From Trichoderma breve (lineage: Eukaryota; Ascomycota; Sordariomycetes; Hypocreales; Hypocreaceae): a stretch of 64,000 nucleotides of DNA. Location: positions 868,001 to 932,000 of the forward strand of contig NW_026611593.1 in the NCBI RefSeq assembly GCF_028502605.1, given 5' to 3'. A model generated the notes under the pieces. The model was not told the DNA's origin. It did not search any database and saw only the letters and a program-made list of their open reading frames with translations. How positions within the stretch are numbered: position 1 is the stretch's first letter; the number at the start of each line of letters is the position of its first letter. Position numbers and translations under genes: made by a program. This document shows, one piece after another, positions 23,819-35,027 of the stretch.

Positions 23819-24307
23819 ATGGCACCTTTCCCAATCGACTCGAGTCATGGCTTACAGAGCCTGGCCGACCTGTTCAATACACTGATTGAGTGGCTCTCTC
23901 AGCCTCGTGAGTTCCGACCGGACCCTCGCTCAATAGAATGCTAACGGGGAGTTAACGAAAGAAATCCTTGCCATCATCATGGCATGGGCCGTCACATTTA
24001 CGGCAATCTGTACCCTGATTATCTGCTTGGGTTTCGGCCCAGTTGGGATTGGTGCAGGTAGGTCATCTTTCCTCCAAGGATACCCAGGAATTGCGGTGTA
24101 CAATCAACTAACAGACATCCAGGAACACTCGCTGCTGCATTTCAGTCGTACATGTATGGAGCCTTTACCCCAGCCGGAGGGATCTTTGCGACGCTCACCA
24201 GCATGGCGATGCTGGGTACTTTGATGCCGGCCGCAGCTATTCTGGCTGCTGTGGTTGCCACAGGAGCGGCAATACTCGTATGGGCCTTGGGGATTGGCCG
24301 ATCATGA
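23819..24307 (+). CDS. ISG12 / interferon-induced 6-16 family membrane protein
   Basis: Exons 23819-23906, 23962-24057 and 24123-24307, both introns in phase 1; 122 residues. The second half is a glycine/alanine-rich pair of helices, GFGPVGIGAG, then GAFTPAGGIFATLTSMAM, LGTLMPAAAILAA and VVATGAAILVWALGIG, which is the 6-16/ISG12 (IFI27-like) domain. In animals such proteins sit in mitochondria or the nuclear envelope and promote apoptosis; fungal members are known only as predicted proteins to me. The N-terminal 35 residues are soluble. The upstream in-frame region is open, so the true start may lie further 5' behind a leader intron. Confidence 0.75.
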
Positions 24308-25289
24308 TTGTAGGGCTTGGACCTTGCAGTCTTGGATGCTGGCTCGTCAGTCAGTTCCCAGGTGCTTTAGACCAAATAAGTTTCCCAGCTTTCAGCAAAC
24401 TATGGAGTATATCGGCAGCTTTTTAGCTAACTACGGGGTATTTCGGCCCGCTCTGAGCCATGTTGAGATTTGGCAAGGCGGCCTAATATTCCGATGGGTT
24501 GCCTATTACAGAAGGCCGTTGTTCTTACACACCACACCGCTGGGCTAGAAGATGATACTATTGTCTGCGAATATATACTGTATGTTATCATTGCGGATCT
24601 TCTGTACGGTGTCCAGATTGCAGTAATGTTAAAAATAGAAAAAACTATTCGCCGTCCTTGCGATTTCGGCTGAATTGCCGGGTGAATTATAATAATATGT
24701 CTTACTCAAAGGGTAACGCACTCTACAGCATCTTGTATACAGCAACAGGGGATTGTCAAGCTTGAATAAGAGCATGAAATGATTCTGACAGTGGGTCTGG
24801 CGGGAGGCCCTTCGAAGAATTAGTCCTATTTCATGCGCTCATCCACCAACTCCCGGGCTCAAGAAGGAGAGAATAATGCACCCGAATACTTTGTAATCTC
24901 CTTGTTTATTGGGTCCTATCTTCCCAATCCTGTTGCGGGATAATAAATTCGCCGCTTACTACAGCCAAACGGGCGTAGTTGAGCTCATCGGCACTAGAAT
25001 CCGGGGGTATACCAGGGGGATCGAAGTTGTCCCGATGCCACCAAGGTGCAAGGGGCGATCGTCGGCGCTACCATGGGGCTGTCAGCGTACTAATACATTC
25101 TAACACTTTCAGTTAATCAATTGCCAGAAAAGAGAAACTTTCACGAAAATAACGGCTGCCTATGCGTAGGGCACGCGAATACTGTTGAGGGCGATTGATA
25201 ACTCATACTGAGTAAGATGGTGTATGACAAAACATTGGCTTATACAAGAAATGCGGAGATGATGGATATGTGAAGGTATGATGAAGGGA
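24308..25289. other. intergenic, about 1 kb
   Basis: No exon supported. A diverged 37-bp direct repeat (AACTATGGAGTAT / AACTACGGGGTAT) lies at about 24397-24446. Confidence 0.4.
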
Positions 25290-25297
25290 TATAAATA
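25290..25297 (+). promoter_or_regulatory. TATA box of the small secreted protein gene
   Basis: TATAAATA, 126 bp upstream of the ATG at 25416, followed by a C/A-rich leader. This layout is typical of strongly expressed fungal genes. Confidence 0.5.
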
Positions 25298-25415
25298 CAG
25301 AGACACTTTCCTCTTCGTCTAAAGAGTCGTATCCTCATCACTCCCATTCACATCATCATCACAAGTACCAACAGCAAACAGTTCTTTTCTTACTTTCCCA
25401 ACGAATCCGCCTACC

Positions 25416-25859
25416 ATGAAGGCGCAGGCAGCCATCGCGCTGGTCGCCGGCCTTTTGGCGAACGCCGTAATCGCTCAAACGTCTCTGGGCGAATTGTCCT
25501 TCGGAGCGCCTCAGTGCGGTGATGGCAAACTAAGCGGCATCAACGCCGCCGACTGCAACACGGCAGTTGCTCAATTGCTGGGCGCACACTGTTCTGGAGG
25601 TGTCTGCAGCATCCCCGCCGCAACAGGCGGTGCTTCGGAGTCGGCCATCTCTGTATTGGTTGGAAAATGTGAGGCCTTCATTGGTGCCTTTGCAGATGGA
25701 AAGGCTGTCACTTTCAACGAAGATTCGGTGCAACAGGCGTTTCCCGGCTTCATTTCTCAATGCCTTGCTACCTCTGGTGGCTTTGGCAGCCCAATCTTGA
25801 TCAGCACTGACGGAGTCATCCGCCTGGTTATTTCCAACGGAGAGAGTGGTGGTGGCTAA
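25416..25859 (+). CDS. small secreted protein with six cysteines (candidate effector)
   Basis: Single exon, 147 residues, with a strong start context (ACCATGA). Signal peptide to about residue 20 (ends NAVIAQ). The mature part has exactly six cysteines (PQCGD, ADCNT, AHCSG, GVCSI, GKCEA, SQCLA), fitting three disulphides, and ends in a Gly-rich tail. No catalytic motif is visible. Secretion is predicted from sequence; a role in interaction with hosts or other microbes is inference. Confidence 0.78.
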   Translation: MKAQAAIALVAGLLANAVIAQTSLGELSFGAPQCGDGKLSGINAADCNTAVAQLLGAHCSGGVCSIPAATGGASESAISVLVGKCEAFIGAFADGKAVTFNEDSVQQAFPGFISQCLATSGGFGSPILISTDGVIRLVISNGESGGG

Positions 25860-26170
25860 AAGTGCGGGTATGGATACATAAATCGAACACACGAGGAAGC
25901 ATTGGGTATAAGCGTTCACAATATAGTTGAAGAGAGAGTATACAAAGCCAAATACATTGTTTTTCTATCTCGCACTTTTACACTGCTTCCAGATTAGTCG
26001 TATTTGTCAAGATATCCCAATTATCACAAAACAATTAGTCTCTAAGGGAGTATGAGGAGGCGATTGTCCAACTACCATAATTATTCTGCATGTGGCACGA
26101 CTACTTTGCCGAAAAGTAAGCTAAGCCTACGAGCTATTTCCAATCAGATGATAACTATAGTCCATCAATG
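25860..26170. other. convergent 3' spacer
   Basis: Short spacer between the secreted-protein gene and the convergent SDR gene; nothing else seen. Confidence 0.5.
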
Positions 26171-27150
26171 CTACCAGGGCAGTTTTGTCCCATCGTAATT
26201 ATAAAACAGGCCATTATCCTTTGGAGTAATGCCGGCGAGCACTTTCATGGAGCTTTCGGCACATTCTTCGATGGTTTGGCGGGGAACATTAGGGGCGTAT
26301 GTCTTCATCCATTCTTCAATTCCGTTTCCAACCTCAGTGAAAGCGGAATAACCTATAACAAGCTTAGTTTGGTAGCATCATGTATTGAAAGTCGCGGATT
26401 ACCTGGATGAAGCAGAACGGTGGTTATGCCCTGGTCTTTAAGGACAGCGCTCCACTTGCGCACCATCCTTAGATACCATCAGCGATACTTCTTGTATTGT
26501 GCTGGAGGTATCGATAGACTTACATGTTTAAAGCAGCTTTGGCAGTCGAGTATGCATTCTGCAGGTTTGGCATGCTCGCGCCAAGCTCAGTTGAGCCTAA
26601 CACCGACGAAATGACGAGCACTCTCTTGGCCACGCTTTTGCGAACCAATGGAATGAATTCACGCAAGAGCAGCAGAGTGGCAGTTAAATTGAAGTTTACC
26701 TCGTCAATAAACTCCTTAATGTCGCTATACTGCGATTAATATATAGACAAATCCAAGGCGCAGAGGTGTTAGGAAGACAAACATATTCTCAAATGAAGTC
26801 AAGGGGTTAGGATTCACGCCTGCGTTGCTGATTAGGTTGTCTAAGCCTCCTGGCAACAGACGGCTCGTCTCCTGAGCGGCTCTCTGGATGCTCTCAATGT
26901 TGGTGACGTCCAGATCGATGAGGTGCAGCTGTCCATCTCGGTGCTTGCCCTTAAGCTCTTGAAGACCAGTGGAGGCTGCCGTGTTTCTCGCAGTTGCGAT
27001 TACTACATTGTCCTTTCCTTTGAGCTGTTTCATGAAGTATGAGTGGTCATGTTTGGGATGAGGATAGAGAGTGTCAGATTGACTTACTAGCTCGGTAACA
27101 AAGCCAAGGCCGAGACCACGGCTTGAGCCGGTGACAAGATAAGAAGGCAT
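26171..27150 (-). CDS. short-chain dehydrogenase/reductase, sniffer/carbonyl-reductase-like
   Basis: Five exons, 27150-27088, 27024-26783, 26724-26524, 26467-26403 and 26352-26171, all phases consistent; 250 residues, a standard single-domain SDR. Features: YLVTGSSRGLGLGFV (nucleotide binding), DLDVTNIESI, NLISNAGVNPNPLTSF (NAG motif), VISSVLGS with the catalytic serine, and AYSTAKAALNM with the Tyr-Lys pair. The C-terminal part includes a GITTVLLHPG strand. Expected to be a soluble NADP-dependent carbonyl reductase; the substrate is unknown. Confidence 0.87.
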
Positions 27151-27946
27151 GATTTAAATATGGACTACCACAGGTGTATGGAATATCTGGATTGAGCCTA
27201 GCATCCGTCTATATTTAGTCGGGTCAGTATAAACAGTCAATTCGTTATTTGCTGTTGCTGACCTTCTTTTGGCTGCGACAATTCTACTCTTTCATTATTT
27301 ATGTTAGTAGATGGCACGACAAGGTCGTTTTATATAATGCCAAATCTGTGTCTTCAAAGCCTTTCATGCGTATTCGGCTGTGGATATCTAGTCTCTATAT
27401 TATTCAGCTGTTCTCTTGATATTAGCTTATAAATCAACAAATCGCGATGCGATTATTGACCACAAGAAGTTCAACTGCGGGATGCGGTGCGGACTATCAC
27501 CGGCGGGTTTACGGAGTAGAAATCGCATTGTTAGCGCAAACAAAATTACCGAAGTCCTATCGAATTCCAGGTAGCAAGTCCATTTCCCCCCTTGTCCTTG
27601 AATAGCAAAGTGGCCGTTTATGGGTTATTTACAGGGTTAACTTCAAATCAAACTGCAAAGACCACGACATATTTCGGGCCGCCTTCAAAAGGCATCATTG
27701 ATTCCAAATATCTTGCGGGTCTACAGAATCTAAGATAACCGATAATTGTTTCTCTCTCTCTTTTATTTTAACCGACTCTCCAAATTTGTCTTAGCTGAGT
27801 TGTAATTGCTGAATGCTTTCCTAATATTCTACCTGCCCCCCTATATCAAACGCTGCCTCAAGATCACAAATCATTAAAGTTCTTTTTGGCTGATTCTATA
27901 AATATTTTTGTCAATATACTCCGTGTGATAGACTAATATTGGACAT
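27151..27946. other. intergenic, AT-rich
   Basis: No coding segment found between the SDR start and the 3' end of the broken regulator gene. Confidence 0.5.
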
Positions 27947-30598
27947 TCATTGGATAGAGGGATTGTATGAAGCATTGGCGTAAACCGTCTCGGATGGAGG
28001 GCCTAGGAAGTTGTAAAACGGAACCATGCCATCCGGAAGGGAATATTCATCTGACATTGGGGCGTAAACCTGCATGGTAGGATCTCTTGGAAGGTGTATT
28101 GACGCTTCAGCTACCCCATTTCGAAACACATCGTCGTCAAGAGAAGAAGGTGATTGGCTTGGGTAAGCGAACGGGTCATCTGCTGAGAATCGTAGAAATA
28201 TCTGATCTGGCGCCGCATGCATGTGATTTAGTTGCTGTGTTGGGATGTAATGTCCGTTCACAGGCAATTCAGTCGATCGGACGGTACCAGAAGCTGAGCT
28301 GATTGATCCATTCAAGGAGTATGCACCCGGCCGATTAGACATTGAATCTTTTCCTCTCAAGTTTGAGGCTGCTTCTAGCACTGAGGAGCTTTTCGCATTC
28401 GTAGGCGTTGGACTTTTGCGCTTGTTTAGTCTCTCTGGAAGATGCTCGATAAGAGACTAAGTTCATGTTGTCAGTATATACGGGAAAAAACAAGGGCCAA
28501 GAGCCTTACATAGAGACAGGCACATCTTTCTACAGCTATGCTGTTATGAGCCAATCCCGCCAGTGTATTCTTCCCTTCCAGTGTGTCTTTAAGAATACCA
28601 TCTGTAGTCGCTGGAGGTCCAGGATTCTCAAGTAAAAAATAGGCCAATGTAAGAACCGCATAGTAGATCGTGTGTACCGCAAACCAGGAAGAGCCGTTCA
28701 GAAGACGTCTGTTGTACATCTCCGTCGTAATGTGGATAATATTTTCTTGAGACACTGATTCAGGCGGTTGCACATCCATAGGATCGCCTGTCAATGTCTT
28801 GAGACTGGAAATCGTTCGAGACATAGTGTAGAAATGGTCGATAAATGACCCATTGCACATGAGCATATCCTATCCGGAGCATTTGTTGCATACTTTATGT
28901 GTCTATTAGTATGTGAAGATATGGTGGGCTAATCTATGCCGATTGAACTTACTGAGCCAATTTAGGGGAAGTTTCACTGCGCGATTGCAAAACCTCAGGC
29001 AAGCTCTTCATCCAGGATTCCAGATCCTTCTCAATCTCTCGCAATCTAGAATGACGAACCACATACGTATGATTGGACGGTGCCAAGTGTGTGGCATGGC
29101 GAACGGGGTAAACATATTTGACCACTTTGACGATAATGTCTACTAGTCGGGTGTGGGCACTCACACCCATCATTAACGATGTTCGACCAACGGGCATTGG
29201 TAAGATACCGGCTGAAGTGATGTATTCATCATCTACTTCCAGCGGATATTCTTGGTCAATGTCGTCGCTGCTCACCAGCAGAGGTAGGCCGAGCAGCGTG
29301 CTAACGTATATATCCATGTTCCGAATGGCCCAGAATACACGTTTTCTGAGTTCGCGTTCGAGGGCGTTGAAGTTTCCCGATACCCAAACGATGAAGTCCA
29401 AGCCGAAGGGCGGCGCGCTGAGCAATGCCAATGTAAGCATAGCATGTGCTTAATTTGGCGGACGATTGAAGAAACAGAATCATAAAACATATTGTTTGCA
29501 AGGTAACCAGGTCTCGGCAGTCTGTCATATCAACCAACTCTTGGCACAGCTCAAAGTATCGGTACCTAAGGGTAAACAGGCAATTGGTCAGCATATACGA
29601 GAAAGCCATATCAGATACAATATAGATAACCTTACCCTTGGTCGAGGACAATCTCATAATCAGCAATTTCTAATGGTGGCTTGACATCATCTAAGAAAAG
29701 GCATCCGACAGCTAAGACGATATATAACTGGGGCAGAAATATACGCTCTTCATCGCCAAACTGATCCCACGTGGTTGCATAAATACGATCAAAGCTTTTC
29801 CAGAAAGACGGTTCGTGGACGAAGCGCATGAGGACACACGCGTGGTCAAAACAGGTCTGGCTGAGCTTTCGTGCAATCTCTTGTGAAGGCAACCCAGAAA
29901 TCGGAGTGTTGTCGGCGCTGTTGCTATTTGTGTCTTGAGTATTTCTTGTCTGAGGCTCAGGTCGCCTCTGAGACTTTGACCAAGGTTTTGACTTAGTTAA
30001 AGAGCGAGGAGGAATGATCAAGTTCCCGAACTGGTTCTGCAAGCGCTGTGTGAAAATGCTTCCCGAAGAATGACCATGGTAATCCCAATGCCCTCTGTCG
30101 TCCAGATCTAGAAACCCAAAATTTTCCATCATTGTTTCGAGAAAGGATTCGTTGGAATCTTCGATAGGCATCGTTTCACTCGGACTTGAGGTCGGCGTTA
30201 AGCGAGACGTCAAGACACCTTGAGGGGATGCTTGGTTTATTATGGCTGCAATTTGTGCTGTATCTGCGGTGTCTAGACGAGAATCACTGAGATTCACGTT
30301 AGGTGCCGCGATTCGGACGACAGCTTCTGCTCTGCGAAGCCGAGCCTCCAATGCCTTTACGTAGTATGATGGTTCACTACGGCTGCGCTTTGTTATCTGA
30401 TCATAGGAGCATTCTATTGTTTCACCATTATTCAGTCGTTGCAAACTTTTGGTCTTTGCACGGCCGTCAAATAATATGAGCAATTTACATACCGTAGTCA
30501 TAGACAATACAATGAGCACAGGGCTGCTTTCCGTCGCACCTAATCTTTCCCCGGCGACATTGATCGCAGGCGCGGAGCACCCTCTGCCTCTTTGACAT
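27947..30598 (-). pseudogene. Zn2Cys6 transcription factor gene with two frameshifts and one nonsense codon
   Basis: Five exons can be laid out: 30598-30493, 30413-29636, 29565-28953, 28892-28510 and 28456-27947. All four introns have intact GT-AG ends. The cluster [18 protein letters not shown]...C is split by intron 1. The middle homology domain is recognisable (AQRAALRLGLHR, then NFNALERELRKRVFW; later VQWVIYRPFLHY). Exon 3 has one surplus base near 29380-29391, between GLHR and NFNALE. Exon 4 has TGA at 28762-28760, where a residue follows GCATA. Four lines of A at 28742-28745 give another surplus base just after it. Downstream frames (FAVHTIYYAVLTLAYFLLEN and the C-terminal Ser-rich tail) are still open. 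Either recent inactivation or homopolymer errors in the assembly; the nonsense codon favours real decay. Confidence 0.75.
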
Positions 30599-31107
30599 CC
30601 TAATAACCAGAGGCTCGGTATTGTTCGTCAATTTTTGAACTAGTTAAGTTTTCTGCCTCATAGCTGCGTCAGTCTTCCCATCAGTTATAACAAAGAAGTT
30701 GGTGGATATCTACACTCCAAGCGATCGTGGGGTAAAGAGTCAAGATGGTGGCAGCGGGATGAGCACGATGGGTGGTGATTCAGCACCCAGAGTAAAAATA
30801 CCAGTATGGCCTGAATCTTCTGTATTCTCAAACTAGGTAATCATGACTTCAATGTCATGACATGATGAACAAAACTTACAAGATACGAGAGAATGGATGA
30901 CTATGGTGTCGATGACTGAGACTCTAGACAACTATTTCCCCACCAGCTAAATTCCAACCAGCCATTCACCAAGCACGATTTCTACTTGAGCCAATCAATT
31001 CCGATTCCGAATTACCCTTCCGAGTTACCCGTGTGGAGAATCCCGGGTACGTGCTTGAATAAGATTCTACTTGTGTCCAACAAACAAACAGCTTCTAAGA
31101 GTTCTGC
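30599..31107. other. intergenic
   Basis: Promoter side of the Zn2Cys6 pseudogene and 3' flank of the nitronate monooxygenase gene. Nothing else seen. Confidence 0.5.
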
Positions 31108-32190
31108 TTACTTCCCACCCCCGTGCAGCGACTGGATTTTCGCCAATGCTTCCTTTCGGACGTCTTGCACAATATCTAACGCTGATTTGACCTCGTGTAT
31201 CAATCCAATAGCTGCTCCCGCGTAGGTAGCTCGTCTTCCCTGCTGTCCCCATCCCACGTCCCCTTCTTGGACTGCCTCGTCATACATCTCTTTCAGCTCT
31301 CCAAATGGCTTTCCTAATTGGTGGTCTGTGAAAGTTTTGTTGATAATCATCCTGGGACTGTATGGCGTAGGCCACCCATATTCTCCTCGGAGGTTGTTGT
31401 AAAGCAAGGTTCGTGTTGTCGATACTGCACCGTTAGTTGCTTGGATAACCGCGTTCTGGTACCCTTGGTCAATACGGGCTTCCTTTGATGCCAGGAATCT
31501 AGTTCCCATCGCCACTCCTGAGGCGCCAAGGGACAGCGCAGCAGCAACACCTCGCCCATCAGCAATTCCTCCTGCAGCAATCAGAGTAATACCACTCTCT
31601 GCTAATGCATCGGCCACTTCAGGAAACAGTGTGATGAGACCCAACCCATCCTCAACTCTCCCATGGCCACCGGATTCTGCTCCCTGAACCACAATAACGT
31701 CTGGTTTCTCGGAACTCTGTGAGAGTGTTTTTGCTTCGAGCACTGTTCCAATCTGTATCCATATTTGGGTGTCGGGAGATACACTGCGAACCTTCTTTGA
31801 CCATGTTTCACACTCTTCCAGCTCGTGTGGAGCGTAGAGCCACACGGCAGACGGCTTGAACTTTTCAATGACAGAAGTCGCCTCATTAACATCATCTCGC
31901 CAGAGGAGAAATGCCACCCCAACAGGAAGCAGAGACGATGTATTCGCCTCTCGAGAAAGGAATGGTGAGCCTTGAGTTTTGAGAAATATTTGTGACGCCT
32001 CTTCAAGGTTGGTGGCCACATCTTGTGTTTTTATTCCCGGACCAATAAATCCAAGTCCACCAGCGCTGGATACAGCCGTTGCAAGAGCAGGACTTGATAG
32101 AACTGCCATAGGAGCGCTCACCACTAGAGGGGAAGATACCCAAGGGTAGCGGGAGAGAATGGTCTTTGAAACTGCTTGAGGTGATGCCAT
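31108..32190 (-). CDS. nitronate monooxygenase (2-nitropropane dioxygenase family)
   Basis: Single exon, 360 residues, from the ATG at 32190; upstream in-frame sequence has no ATG. It is an FMN-binding TIM barrel: SSPLVVSAPMAVLSSPAL at the N terminus, GGLGFIGPG, the family hallmark QGAESGGHG (phosphate-binding side and catalytic histidine region), LIAAGGIADGRGVAAALSLG and GVAMGTRFLAS. It would oxidise nitronates such as propionate-3-nitronate to aldehyde and nitrite, protecting the cell. Close fungal relatives are cytosolic or peroxisomal; no clear targeting signal is seen. Divergent from the MFS gene at 32881. Confidence 0.9.
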   Translation of the reverse strand: MASPQAVSKTILSRYPWVSSPLVVSAPMAVLSSPALATAVSSAGGLGFIGPGIKTQDVATNLEEASQIFLKTQGSPFLSREANTSSLLPVGVAFLLWRDDVNEATSVIEKFKPSAVWLYAPHELEECETWSKKVRSVSPDTQIWIQIGTVLEAKTLSQSSEKPDVIVVQGAESGGHGRVEDGLGLITLFPEVADALAESGITLIAAGGIADGRGVAAALSLGASGVAMGTRFLASKEARIDQGYQNAVIQATNGAVSTTRTLLYNNLRGEYGWPTPYSPRMIINKTFTDHQLGKPFGELKEMYDEAVQEGDVGWGQQGRRATYAGAAIGLIHEVKSALDIVQDVRKEALAKIQSLHGGGK

Positions 32191-32880
32191 TGTTATAGAA
32201 TTGAAGTGATTTATTGGTGTATTGATGTCGAATTGAGATGATTTCAATTCATATACAAACCTCTTCACGAAGAAATTAAGAATCTTTTATAAGTTTACAA
32301 GAGCAGTTGCAATACGTATGCTCGCGTCTATCGGGGGTTTTATTACTTACAAACTACGACATTATGAGCTCAATCAATCCAACACAACGCTGGATAAGTC
32401 GGCCGCTTGGATAGGGCGGATCAATGGAGCGGACGAACTGACATATACTACTAAAAAAAATCTCCGGCTGGATAATTCGGAAGGCTAACTCGGAAGGGTG
32501 ATCCGGCAAGCTCCAATTTACGGACTGAAAGAGGATACTCCATGGATCAACATATATCACGGAGGTGTTATTGCATCCACAAGAAACTGCTTTCAGCCAG
32601 AAAAAGAGACTTTTGTAAATTGAAGTTGCAGAATCGTGTTCGGTTATAAAGGCGTCTAATAGACCCTCTCCTTAGTTGCCTACCTACTACATGTTGCAAT
32701 CCGTTGGCAAGCTCTAACTCAAATGCCGTATAACTCCTATAACAATACGGTTCGCGCGCGCTCTCTTATAAAAACATTCCGCTAATTAAGCCTCTGTTCT
32801 ATAGAGATCACATCATCATATATGAACTCTACTCTTTCAGTTGGCTGAACACCAGGAACATCTTATCACAGCCCCCAAAG
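32191..32880. other. divergent promoter region, nitronate monooxygenase / MFS
   Basis: 690 bp shared upstream region of two divergent genes; no coding segment. It may allow joint regulation (inference). Confidence 0.4.
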
Positions 32881-34257
32881 ATGGCATCTGAAGTATACGA
32901 TGGCACAAAAGACCGCGAAACAACGCCCCCAAACACCATCCCCATGACCACAGACAAACAACCCACCGAAGACCTCGAATTCGACACCGGCGTAAAAGCC
33001 TGGCTCCAAGTCCTAGGCGCCTTTTTCCTCTGGTTCAACTCCTGGTCCGTCCCATCGCTTCCCTTTCCTTCTCACTCACTCATCAACCAAACACCAACAC
33101 TAACCACCTCTTCCATCTCTCTATCCAGGGGCCTCATCAACACCTTCGGCGTCTTCCAAACCTTCTACGAACAATCCATCCTCTCCCACCACTCCCCCTC
33201 CGCAATCGCCTGGATCGGCTCCCTCCAATCCCACCTCCTCATGTCCGTCAGCGTAATCACCGGCCCCCTCTTCGACCTGGGCTACTTCCCCATCCTCGTC
33301 CCCTTCGGCAGCTTCATGGTCGTCCTCGGCTACATGATGACCTCCCTCTCCACCAAGTACTACCAAATTATGCTCGCCCAGGGCCTCTGCGTCGGCATCG
33401 GCACCGGCGGCCTCTTCGTCCCCTCCGTCGCCCTCCTCCCCCAATATTTCCGCCAAAAACGCGCCTTAGCAAACGGCATCGCCGCCACTGGAGCCAGCAT
33501 CGGCGGCGTCATCTACCCCATCATCTTCTACAAGCTCCAACAATCCGCCGGTTTCCCCTGGGCAACCCGCGCCCTCGGCTTCGTCTGCCTCGCCACCTCT
33601 TCAGTCTCCATCGCATTCATGCGCGTCTGCGTCCAACCAAGCACGAAACGCGCTCTCCTCCAACTCTCCGCCTTCAAAGACCCTCAATATACTCTATTCT
33701 GTTTCGCCATGTTCTTCGGCTTCCTAGGTTTCTACAACTTCCTCAGCTTCGTCCAACCCTGGGCTTTTGACCAAGGCATCGCATCCGAAAACCTCAGCTT
33801 CTACCTCCTCCCAATCCTCAACGCCGCCTCGACATTTGGCCGTGTCACACCAAATTTTCTAGCCGACCATGTCGGCCCTCTCAATATGCTCGCCCCTGCA
33901 GCTGGCATCACGGCTCTGTTAGCATACTGCTGGATTGCCGTAAACTCAACATCCGGCATCATCGTCCTGTCCATCTTTTACGGTTTCTTTTCCGGAGGCT
34001 TCGTGTCCCTTCCTCCAGTCGTCATGACAGCTTTGACAAAGGATCTCAGAGACTTGGGAACTCGCCTCGGCATGTTCTTTGCAGTCGTGTCGCTAGCATT
34101 GCTGGTTGGCACACCAATTGGCGGTGGAATCCTCACAGGCTCAAACAGCTACCTCGGCGTTCAAGTATTTTGTGGCAGCTGTCTTGCAGTCTGCTTTATC
34201 ATTACGTGCTCTATCAGACTCTTACGCAGCGGTTTCACACTCCGTTACCGAACATGA
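32881..34257 (+). CDS. MFS monocarboxylate/riboflavin-type transporter
   Basis: Exons 32881-33044 and 33129-34257, joined in phase 2; 430 residues. The 84 bp intron is a multiple of three without stops, so the unspliced frame is open as well; splicing restores the family motif NSWGLINTFGVFQTFYE. Further motifs are AWIGSLQSHLL and GTGGLFVPSVALLPQYF, then RALANGIAATGASIGG, typical of the fungal MCT/Mch family (12 helices). Likely uptake or exchange of monocarboxylates or riboflavin-like compounds at the plasma membrane. The 5' two-thirds is strongly C-ending in codon use, unlike most neighbours on the left. Confidence 0.88.
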   Translation: MASEVYDGTKDRETTPPNTIPMTTDKQPTEDLEFDTGVKAWLQVLGAFFLWFNSWSVPSLPFPSHSLINQTPTLTTSSISLSRGLINTFGVFQTFYEQSILSHHSPSAIAWIGSLQSHLLMSVSVITGPLFDLGYFPILVPFGSFMVVLGYMMTSLSTKYYQIMLAQGLCVGIGTGGLFVPSVALLPQYFRQKRALANGIAATGASIGGVIYPIIFYKLQQSAGFPWATRALGFVCLATSSVSIAFMRVCVQPSTKRALLQLSAFKDPQYTLFCFAMFFGFLGFYNFLSFVQPWAFDQGIASENLSFYLLPILNAASTFGRVTPNFLADHVGPLNMLAPAAGITALLAYCWIAVNSTSGIIVLSIFYGFFSGGFVSLPPVVMTALTKDLRDLGTRLGMFFAVVSLALLVGTPIGGGILTGSNSYLGVQVFCGSCLAVCFIITCSIRLLRSGFTLRYRT

Positions 34258-35027
34258 ATGAAGACTTAGAGTTTCTAGATGGCGTCAAAGAGATAAATGT
34301 TGTGCTAGAGATTAATATCCCGAGTGATTCTAACGGGTTGGTAATCAAGGATATTTCGATGAAGCTGTTTGAAGATTATAATTGAACTGGTCGTTACATC
34401 ATACTAGGTGTTGTGATTCAGCAAGCCAGTAGATGAAATAGTTATGCGAGATTGTCAAAGAAAGAGAAAGGGCCGTTTATCCTAGATTTCGGACCATGAT
34501 GTCAAGAGACATATACTTCTGAGATAGGACACACAATGAGAAGAGCTACCCGTCTTCCGTCAAAGTCGTCGTCTCCTGAGCTCCGTATTCACTCAGTTAG
34601 CAGGGTGGTAGGATGGAATTATCATGAATGTATTGTAATTTCAGGCAATCATATAAAGAAGTTGAAACTAAAGAGTTAGTCACTACAACAAGATAATATT
34701 GAACAGTCTGTCTAATCACTTCATGCCGGGTATACGACTCAAGCAATCAACTGAGCCATCTTGCTTCAGAATGACATGTAAGGCTGCTCACTCATGTTTC
34801 TAATCCCAAGCGTGCGACCCTCCGGCGATAGCAACACCAAATGTATATCATGAAAGGTATATCAAATTCCTTGCGCCATTTGCCATGCGCCCCCCCATAA
34901 AGACTCAACTCGAGTTCAACTAATGTCATGATATCCGTCGAACCTTTCCTTTACCCGCGCGGAGGAAAGAAGTAAACCAAAAATAAATAAATCGCTATTC
35001 TAACCCGAACATGTTATCAGAAACCTG
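34258..35027. other. intergenic
   Basis: Convergent spacer between the MFS gene and the chromodomain gene. No exon seen. Confidence 0.5.

Noticed and set aside
19149..27150. Secondary-metabolite gene cluster (MFS, two SDRs, regulator)
   Set aside because: No PKS, NRPS, terpene cyclase or other backbone enzyme is present and strands are mixed.
33121..33456. Acidic 111-codon antisense frame
   Set aside because: A shadow of the C-ending codons of the MFS gene on the other strand.
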